Shown here piece after piece: positions 58,388 through 64,000 of a DNA stretch of 64,000 bases; position 1 is the stretch's first letter, and each line of letters opens with the position of its first letter. The notes beneath the pieces are model-generated. The model saw nothing but the letters and a program-made list of their open reading frames with translations. It ran no database searches and was not told the DNA's origin. Source of the DNA: an uncultured Peptococcaceae bacterium (lineage in GTDB: Bacteria; Bacillota; Limnochordia; Darwinibacteriales; Darwinibacteriaceae); contig CALKAR010000208.1 of NCBI GenBank assembly GCA_937988745.1, forward strand, positions 29,397 to 93,396, in the 5' to 3' direction. A program made the translations under genes and the position numbers.

Positions 58388-58989
58388 GGGGCATCTCCTT
58401 TCCTAACCTTGAGCCCATATTTCAAGACATCTAGAACTTGGCAGAGAAACTCGTCATCGACCGTCTCACCAAACTGATCGATGAGCTGTTTACCCACCGC
58501 GTGATAAACAAAAAACACAGCCTCCGGATTTAAGTCCGAATTAACTACCCCACTGGTTATTGCTTTGCTGAGAAAGCTTTCGAAATCAGATGCGCGCTCG
58601 CCTCTGACTTCCCCAATGGTTTCATGCAGATGCTGAGCACGGCTTTCCCAGAAATTGCAGGTCACCTTGTGCAGATTCGGGTGCTCCTGCGAAAAACGCA
58701 AGGATTGACGGTAATAAGCCCGAAGCACTTCAAATATATCGCCTTCAATCTCAAAAGCCTGCCGCACATATTTGCGCTTCTCCGCGTACGCGAGTTCTAC
58801 GATATACAGGTACAAATCGAGCTTATCTTCGAAGTATTGATACATGCTCCCTTTGGCAATTCCGCAATTTTCCACGATTTTACTTAAGGACGCACGCTCA
58901 AAAGGTTTTTCCGCAAACTCCCGAATTGCCTCTTTTTCAATGGCTTCCCGTTTAGCTGGGGATAGATTGAAAAAAGTTGCTTTCGGCAT
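58372..58989 (-). CDS. TetR/AcrR-family transcriptional regulator
   Basis: A 205-residue protein. The N-terminal HTH reads FERASLSKIVENCGIAKGSMYQYFEDK, the TetR pattern, split here by no insertion. The C-terminal ligand domain resembles YcdC-like regulators. ATG 58989 follows AGAGGTG. The palindrome at 59005-59022, 16 bp upstream, is the likely operator. As the first gene of an operon with the peptide importer, it probably represses itself and those genes until a ligand binds. Confidence 0.92.
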   Translation of the reverse strand: MPKATFFNLSPAKREAIEKEAIREFAEKPFERASLSKIVENCGIAKGSMYQYFEDKLDLYLYIVELAYAEKRKYVRQAFEIEGDIFEVLRAYYRQSLRFSQEHPNLHKVTCNFWESRAQHLHETIGEVRGERASDFESFLSKAITSGVVNSDLNPEAVFFVYHAVGKQLIDQFGETVDDEFLCQVLDVLKYGLKVRKGDAPCESN

Positions 58990-59004
58990 TTTATCACCTC
59001 TCAA

Positions 59005-59022
59005 TGTGACCACCCGGTCACA
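59005..59022. promoter_or_regulatory. Operator-like palindrome upstream of tetR
   Basis: TGTGACC-accc-GGTCACA, a perfect 7-4-7 inverted repeat in the tetR leader. TetR regulators commonly bind such sites at their own promoter. Confidence 0.75.
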
Positions 59023-59092
59023 TCAGCACCATAAGTTTACCATGCCCAAACCTGAGAAGCAAGCTTAAGCATGGTAAAGTTATGGAAAAAAG

Positions 59093-59635
59093 TCAACGAA
59101 ATAGTATTAAACCCAAAATCGCACAGAGAATGATCATCTTAAAAGGATCAACGTTCTTTATATAAACAGCCAAGAACACCCCAGCTGCTATAATCAGCCC
59201 AAGTATGTTAAAACCGTCCCCACCTGCTGAAAGCACCGCCGCGCCTAGAGTGATGGCAACAGAGACAATCAATCCGGCAATAGTGGGACGAACACCCTGA
59301 AATACGGCTTGGACCGCAGGACTGTCTTTGTATTGGGCCCAAAAGCGGCTGATAATCAGCATACCGATCAAGCTTGGTAGAACTACAGCTCCGGTAGCCA
59401 CTAGCGAGCCTACAACCCCCACCGAGCGGAACCCCACGAAGGTAGCAGCGTTTACCGCAATCGGACCGGGGGTCATTTCAGCGACCGCCACAATATCAAT
59501 GAACTCCTCCAGCGTGAGCCAGCCATGCTCTACAATTGCCTGCTGAATTAGGGCCAGCATGGCATAACCGCCTCCGAATGTAAACATACCAATCTTAAAA
59601 AATGACCAGAAAAGATCTAATAATATCACTGGCAC
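59093..59635 (-). CDS. Chromate transporter, second half (ChrA family)
   Basis: A 180-residue membrane protein with about five TM segments and the CHR motif FKIGMFTFGGGYAMLALIQ, then EMTPGPIAVNAATFVGFR. It is one half of a two-gene short-chain CHR transporter; long ChrA joins both halves. Start GTG 59635 overlaps the first half by 10 nt. Chromate/sulfate antiport is the family role, but short CHR proteins are not always chromate exporters. Confidence 0.9.
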   Translation of the reverse strand: MPVILLDLFWSFFKIGMFTFGGGYAMLALIQQAIVEHGWLTLEEFIDIVAVAEMTPGPIAVNAATFVGFRSVGVVGSLVATGAVVLPSLIGMLIISRFWAQYKDSPAVQAVFQGVRPTIAGLIVSVAITLGAAVLSAGGDGFNILGLIIAAGVFLAVYIKNVDPFKMIILCAILGLILFR

Positions 59636-60180
59636 TCCGACCCCTTAACACGATACTGTACGTACCCAGCTAGACCGCCTAGGATTATAACAACAATAGC
59701 GTTAACGTACCCCGATAAACTGAGAAGTAGTGCGCCCAAAGCCACCAGAAAAGCAAAATGGCCCTTAACAGCCCGGCGTCCTACGCGCACGGCTGCAGCG
59801 GCAATTAGTCCCACAACGGCCGCTCTAATTCCTTCAAAGGCAGCAGCAATCCATGGATTTGCCTTCAGCTGTTCAAAGAAAATGGCGATTAATGTAATGA
59901 TGACAATAGAAGGCAGTACCACTCCAACCACACCTACAACTGCACCCCAGAAACCAAAAAGACGGTTCCCCAAAAAAACAGCCGTATTGGCGGCTATCAC
60001 ACCAGGAACTGATTGAGCCATGGCGTATATATCAAGTATCTCATCTCGATCAGTCCAACCGTGTCGGTCAATCACTTCGCGTTCGATCATAGGCAGCATC
60101 GCCAGTCCTCCGCCAAAGGTAAACAACCCGATGCGGAAAAAGGACGCGAAGAACTCCCACAATTCTTTCCTTCGTGTCAT
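59626..60180 (-). CDS. Chromate transporter, first half (ChrA family)
   Basis: A 184-residue membrane protein with about five TM segments and the CHR signature FRIGLFTFGGGLAMLPMIE, then AQSVPGVIAANTAVFLGNR. It works with the second half encoded downstream. ATG 60180 follows AAAGGAG. It is divergent from the HD-GYP gene at 60273 with 92 bp between, in which CATAAT is a possible -10 for the plus-strand gene. Confidence 0.9.
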   Translation of the reverse strand: MTRRKELWEFFASFFRIGLFTFGGGLAMLPMIEREVIDRHGWTDRDEILDIYAMAQSVPGVIAANTAVFLGNRLFGFWGAVVGVVGVVLPSIVIITLIAIFFEQLKANPWIAAAFEGIRAAVVGLIAAAAVRVGRRAVKGHFAFLVALGALLLSLSGYVNAIVVIILGGLAGYVQYRVKGSECQ

Positions 60181-60272
60181 GCATATCTCCTTTCTACGTC
60201 CACATACAACATCACAAGCTATTCGATGGTACCATAATAAAGTCCTCTTTTAACCACAGAAAGGTGGTCCCT

Positions 60273-61463
60273 ATGAGTCTAGTAATAAAATTGGATCTAG
60301 TGAAAACCCTTGCAGCAGTTGCCACCGCCTGCGATATGATGCATCGACGAGTACAGCATCATGGTGAGAGAACCGCATTCTTGGCGTTGAGCATCGGCAT
60401 TCACTATGGACTAGAAAAACATCAATTAGAACAGCTCCTTCTCAGTGCTCTCGTACATGACATCGGTGTTGTTTCTACCAAAGAAAAGCTCGAACTCGCT
60501 GACTTCCAGCCCCCTGGAGCGACTGTCTCTAACCATACAAAACGCGGCCACGACCTACTCTTACAAACACGCTTCCTCCAACAGCTAGCCTTGCCCGTAC
60601 TTCATCATCATGATGAATATACCCCTGGAATGGACATCCTACCCGCTGTGCTCTGCCTTGCAGATCGCATTGAATTCCTACTAGATCGTGACCAATATGC
60701 GCTCTGGCAGGTTGATGCCATCGTCGATACCATCAACGCACATAAAAGCAGTGTTTTCCATCCGCACCTAGTCGAATGTTTCACAGATTTGGCGCATACG
60801 CCCAGTCTATGGCTGGATCTTGAATCAGGGAACTATATAAAGCTTCTACAGCGCTATCCGGAAATGAGTCGTACTATTGGATTAGATGAATTAGAAGATA
60901 TCGCCGAGCTATTCGCCAAAATCGTGGACAATAAGAGCCCATATACAGCGATGCATTCCTCGGGATTAGCTGACAAAGTCACTCGAATGGCTGAGATTAT
61001 AGGTATGGACAAGCATACAGTCAGGAAGCTGCGTACAGCTGCCCTGCTCCACGATATCGGCAAGCTTGCCGTATCAGATGAGATCCTGCTTTACCCAGGC
61101 AGGCTTTCCGACAGAGAAATGGACGTTATGAAGCAGCACGCTTATCATACATATCACCTGCTGGGCGTAATCGGCGAAGGGATTGAATCTATTCAGACTT
61201 GGGCGGCATACCACCACGAACGCCTTGACGGCAGTGGTTATCCGTTCTCTCTTAACGCTGAGCACCTCGATCCAGAAGCGCGGCTTGTGGCTGTCTTAGA
61301 TGTCTTCCAAGCACTAACCGAAGAGCGGCCCTATCGAGAAGCCCTCTCAGCCGACAAAGCAGCAGACATTTTGGAAGCGGACGCTCGTGCCGGGCGCCTT
61401 GATCCAGAGCTAGTAGCCTTAGTTGTCAAGCACCGCAGAGAATTGGTAAACCCCACGGCTTAA
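60273..61463 (+). CDS. Tandem HD / HD-GYP domain phosphodiesterase
   Basis: A 396-residue cytoplasmic protein with two HD domains. The first has HD at 62-63 and a diverged HHDEYTPGMDI (112-122) in place of the GYP motif. The second is canonical: HDIGK (260-264), HHE (314-316) and GSGYP (320-324 region). HD-GYP enzymes hydrolyse cyclic di-GMP; the first copy may be inactive or regulatory. AAAGGTGG precedes ATG 60273. There is no sensor domain or TM segment. The stop codon lies within the loop of a terminator. Confidence 0.9.
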   Translation: MSLVIKLDLVKTLAAVATACDMMHRRVQHHGERTAFLALSIGIHYGLEKHQLEQLLLSALVHDIGVVSTKEKLELADFQPPGATVSNHTKRGHDLLLQTRFLQQLALPVLHHHDEYTPGMDILPAVLCLADRIEFLLDRDQYALWQVDAIVDTINAHKSSVFHPHLVECFTDLAHTPSLWLDLESGNYIKLLQRYPEMSRTIGLDELEDIAELFAKIVDNKSPYTAMHSSGLADKVTRMAEIIGMDKHTVRKLRTAALLHDIGKLAVSDEILLYPGRLSDREMDVMKQHAYHTYHLLGVIGEGIESIQTWAAYHHERLDGSGYPFSLNAEHLDPEARLVAVLDVFQALTEERPYREALSADKAADILEADARAGRLDPELVALVVKHRRELVNPTA

Positions 61464-61477
61464 GACCCGTGGGGTTT
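61448..61477. terminator. Terminator at the HD-GYP / phosphohexomutase convergence
   Basis: AAACCCCACGG pairs with CCGTGGGGTTT across a short loop that contains the HD-GYP stop codon. T-rich flanks lie on both strands, so it probably serves both genes. Confidence 0.88.
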
Positions 61478-61481
61478 CTGT

Positions 61482-63185
61482 TTACTCCTCATCTAAACCA
61501 TTCTGGACCAGCTGATCAAAGGCCTCTTCCACCGCTTCCAGCCGTCTTTGACTGTCTTCCAATGAACTTCCCTGGACACCCAAATAGAGTTTCATCTTAG
61601 GTTCTGTACCGGATGGCCGCAGGGTAACCCGGCTGCCTTGGTCTGTGATCCACTGCAGCACGTCTTCTTGCGGCAGTTCGATTGGCCTAGACGTCCCTGC
61701 TTCCAAGTCATATTCGATACTGGTGTGGTAATCTCTTACCATAACTACCTTTTCTCCTGCGATTTCGCGGAGCGGCTCCCGGCGGAGCTGCGCAATAAAT
61801 TCTCTTGCCCGCTGCGCTTCTGTAGTTCCAGAGAATGAATAGGAGCGCAAGGATTCTCTGAAGTAACCATATTCCTCCATCAGCTTGTGCAGCTGCTGAA
61901 TCAAAGTCCTGCCCTGCTGTTTATAGTAAGCAGCCATCTGTGACACCAAGAGACTCGCCAAAACCGCATCCTTATCACGAACAACTGTACCGGCCAAATA
62001 GCCGTAGCTCTCTTCAAATCCAAAGATGAAACGTTTTCCATCCTTAGGCAGCTCGTCAATCAAGTGTCCGATGTACTTAAACCCGGTCAGCGTATTGATG
62101 ATCTCGACACCGTACTTCTCAGCAATGGGCTGAATCATTTCAGTGGTGACGATGGTTTTAACGACAACGCCACCTCTGCGGCTTTCCTCTGTCATGCGAG
62201 AAAGAATAAACTCAGCCAGAAGGATCCCCACCTGGTTGCCGTTAAGCAGGTGCCAATCGTCTTCATGGCGTACAGCAACCCCAACACGGTCTGCATCTGG
62301 GTCAGTTGCTAAAATCAAATCACAGGGCTGTTGCTGCGCCTTCTGCATGGCTAGAGAAAACGCTGCTTCTTCTTCCGGATTAGGCAGATCCACAGTTGGG
62401 AAGGAACCATCCGGCTGCATCTGCTCTTCTACGGTCAGCACATCTTTAAAACCGGCCCGTCTTAGGATTTCTGGTACATATCGTCCGCCAGTACCATGCA
62501 GTGGTGTATATAAAACACGGAAATCACCGGCTTCAATCTGAGGAGCCAGCTCTAGAACTGCGTCATAATAAGCATTGACGGTTTCTTCCCCTATTGCATG
62601 CCACAGTGGTGAAGCTTCTGCATTGTCTGCGGTCTTGACATCCGCAAGCGAAAGAGCACCCATTTTAGCACTGATCTCGGCCGCTTCATGGGGAAGCATC
62701 TGCACACCCTGAGCGTTGTAGGCTTTGTACCCGTTGTACTCTGGAGGATTGTGACTTGCGGTGATCACGAGTCCGGCACCTGTACCGTGGTAGCGCACTG
62801 CAAAGGATAGAATGGGAGTTGGTGCTATCTCATCAAATATATAAACAGGAATACCGTTTCCCACAAGCACCTGGGCCGCAGCCTGAGCAAACTCCCGTGA
62901 CATGCGGCGCGAATCGTACGCGATCGCTACTCCACGTTCCGCTAAACCCTTGTCATGGAGGATACTGGCCAAAGCCTGCGTCGCCAAACGCACAGTATAA
63001 ATATTGATACGGTTTGTACCAGCACCAATCTTGCCTCGCATGCCCCCTGTCCCGAACGCTAACCAGCCAAAAAACCGATCCGTAAGTTCTGCCATCTGCC
63101 CTTCGAGCTGTTGTAGTTCCTCTTTGGTTGCTTCATCAATCAGCGGGTCTTTTAACCATGCTTCGTATTGTGCTTGAATCTCCAC
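61482..63185 (-). CDS. Phosphoglucomutase / phosphomannomutase (alpha-D-phosphohexomutase)
   Basis: A 567-residue protein of the PgcA/yhxB-like long class. The phosphoserine loop is VITASHNPPEYNGYK, the metal loop ATDPDADRVG, the sugar loop FGFEESYGYL, and the phosphate loop RPSGTEPKMKLYLG. It converts glucose-1-phosphate and glucose-6-phosphate, or the mannose forms. GTG 63185 follows GGGAGGAAG, and its first base overlaps the stop of the PAP2 gene upstream. The neighbour gene at 63852 may be a HAD phosphatase. Confidence 0.94.
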   Translation of the reverse strand: MEIQAQYEAWLKDPLIDEATKEELQQLEGQMAELTDRFFGWLAFGTGGMRGKIGAGTNRINIYTVRLATQALASILHDKGLAERGVAIAYDSRRMSREFAQAAAQVLVGNGIPVYIFDEIAPTPILSFAVRYHGTGAGLVITASHNPPEYNGYKAYNAQGVQMLPHEAAEISAKMGALSLADVKTADNAEASPLWHAIGEETVNAYYDAVLELAPQIEAGDFRVLYTPLHGTGGRYVPEILRRAGFKDVLTVEEQMQPDGSFPTVDLPNPEEEAAFSLAMQKAQQQPCDLILATDPDADRVGVAVRHEDDWHLLNGNQVGILLAEFILSRMTEESRRGGVVVKTIVTTEMIQPIAEKYGVEIINTLTGFKYIGHLIDELPKDGKRFIFGFEESYGYLAGTVVRDKDAVLASLLVSQMAAYYKQQGRTLIQQLHKLMEEYGYFRESLRSYSFSGTTEAQRAREFIAQLRREPLREIAGEKVVMVRDYHTSIEYDLEAGTSRPIELPQEDVLQWITDQGSRVTLRPSGTEPKMKLYLGVQGSSLEDSQRRLEAVEEAFDQLVQNGLDEE

Positions 63186-63841
63186 TACTCTTCCTCCCAA
63201 TTTGTTCCCATTTCTAATGCTATTCGTGCCGTCAAATATCCAAGTCCCGCTCCAAACACCACATTGCTCGGCCAGTGCTTCTCTTCCATAATACGAGAAA
63301 GACCTACAAGCCCCGCTGCCAAATAAGCCCAGGGACCGTATGCAGGGTAATGCTCAGCCACCACAGTGGCAGTCGCGAAGGCCGACGAGGTATGACCTGA
63401 AGGAAAGGCCTGGTACTCACCTTCTAGACTTGGTCCGATGAAAACCGGGCCCAATCCGAGTTCCGGACGAGCCATGCCTATGCCCACCTTTAATGCCATG
63501 GTAGCAGCGCCATTCATAAGCAGCGCCCAGGTGAGGTCGCGCCCGAATTCAGAGCCGTTCAGAGCCAAGATCCCTGCCGCCGCCAAAGCAGCGGCAGGTT
63601 CGCCCGCCAAGCTGATGCCTTTCCAGAGTATGCCCTCCCCCCCAAGTGCCTCCCGTATACCATCGTAGAGTTCTTGGTCCCGAGGGATCAGCATGAGTCC
63701 CAATGCAAGACCCGCTTGAGCAGCAGCGAAACCAACTTTCTCGTCAAGCCGAATTGTATATGAAGCAGCAGCACCGTAAGGCGCGAGCATGCAGATGATA
63801 ATTAGTGCGGTCAAAAAGGCACGTCTATGTACTCTTGACAT
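63185..63841 (-). CDS. PAP2-family phosphatase, exported or membrane-bound
   Basis: A 218-residue protein with a signal-like N-terminus (1-26) and several hydrophobic segments. The three PAP2 motifs are K118-x6-R125-P126, P147SGH150, and S182R183-x5-H189. The usual final Asp is N193 here. It removes phosphate from lipid or other substrates on the outer face, perhaps undecaprenyl pyrophosphate. GGGGGATAGGG precedes ATG 63841. It overlaps pgm by one base. Confidence 0.87.
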   Translation of the reverse strand: MSRVHRRAFLTALIIICMLAPYGAAASYTIRLDEKVGFAAAQAGLALGLMLIPRDQELYDGIREALGGEGILWKGISLAGEPAAALAAAGILALNGSEFGRDLTWALLMNGAATMALKVGIGMARPELGLGPVFIGPSLEGEYQAFPSGHTSSAFATATVVAEHYPAYGPWAYLAAGLVGLSRIMEEKHWPSNVVFGAGLGYLTARIALEMGTNWEEE

Positions 63842-63851
63842 CCCTATCCCC

Positions 63852-64000
63852 CTAAGAAATCTCCCTGCGTCTCTCCTTGACTGCAGACTCGAGGAGCTGC
63901 TTGAGGGGGAGATCGGCTAATGATGTCAGTTTGAGATCATATTCGCCAAAATTGAGGTTCGCTGTTACAGAATTAGGGATAACGACGCAGTAAAGTCCTG
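63852..64000 (-). CDS. C-terminal end of a HAD-like hydrolase (5' part outside window)
   Basis: Reading the minus strand from 63998 to a TAG at 63852-63854 gives 48 residues: CVVIPNSVTANLNFGEYDL, then a TSLADLPLKQLLE segment and a charged tail. The pattern of a V(I)PN(S)xT followed by F..yDl.l.SLa(d)LpL is the usual end of beta-phosphoglucomutase-like HAD subfamily IA hydrolases. The motifs needed to confirm it lie outside the window. It is the upstream neighbour of PAP2 and phosphohexomutase, with 10 nt before the PAP2 start. Confidence 0.6.
   Translation of the reverse strand, partial: GLYCVVIPNSVTANLNFGEYDLKLTSLADLPLKQLLESAVKERRREIS

Overview
The window is a gene-dense bacterial chromosome segment of roughly even base composition (judged by eye). 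It holds about 68 protein genes, three tRNA genes and many intrinsic terminators. I see no insertion sequence, prophage, integrase, rRNA or CRISPR array, and no gene-free stretch above 300 bases. The gene set points to an anaerobic Bacillota (Firmicutes): an rnfCDGEAB-apbE operon, Rex, CsoR, a SpoVD-like PBP, FemAB, glutamate 2,3-aminomutase, split ThrE and split ChrA. Several envelope genes suggest a cell with an outer membrane and a periplasm. They are a beta-barrel-like exported protein ending in Phe, a LolA-like protein, an exported M48 protease with a propeller-like tail, and a solute-binding protein without a lipobox. A diderm Bacillota lineage such as Limnochordia is therefore my working guess, not a demonstrated identity.

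Layout. 1-3.2 kb (minus): start of a PduO-type cobalamin adenosyltransferase, tRNA-Glu(CUC) and tRNA-Gln(CUG), an OsmC protein, gltX and an orphan parA. 3.3-9.8 kb (mostly plus): a 2-hydroxyacid dehydrogenase, a PspC peptide, a DUF255/YyaL protein, tRNA-Asn, a LysM-repeat protein, a YkoF-like protein, an exported double FMN-binding protein, a minus-strand DUF554 protein and a Gln-rich coiled-coil protein. 9.8-14.8 kb: fabI, rex, two unknowns, a metallophosphoesterase, a ParB-fold protein with a Cys/His tail, and nth. 14.7-24.8 kb: two orphan Nuo/Mrp antiporter-like subunits, PBP plus D,D-carboxypeptidase, FemAB-alr-csoR and an M23 LysM protein.

24.9-33.6 kb (minus) is the energy block: trmL, rnfCDGEAB, apbE, glutamate 2,3-aminomutase and trxB. 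Rnf couples ferredoxin oxidation by NAD+ to ion pumping. ApbE attaches FMN covalently to RnfG and RnfD, and plausibly to the exported FMN-binding protein near 8 kb. 33.6-39.5 kb holds the envelope genes, FmdB, a second hydroxyacid dehydrogenase and a LacI regulator. 39.6-50.5 kb holds a glutamate-synthase-like flavoprotein, a B12-binding radical SAM protein, a TGS-nucleoside kinase, ThrE halves, an M20-type peptidase, Fe-ADH, MATE, Ogt and a NT5C-type HAD phosphatase. 50.5-59 kb is a minus-strand run of a RecB-like nuclease, MscS, an ABC-2 exporter, and a TetR-controlled peptide importer without its ATPases. 59-64 kb holds split ChrA, a tandem HD-GYP protein, phosphohexomutase, PAP2 and the end of a HAD-like gene.

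Most of the window is housekeeping. The items most worth a second look are the envelope cluster, the flavinylated exported protein, the palindrome upstream of rnfC, the metallophosphoesterase/ParB-fold pair, the altered M23 active site, and a candidate AUU start codon.
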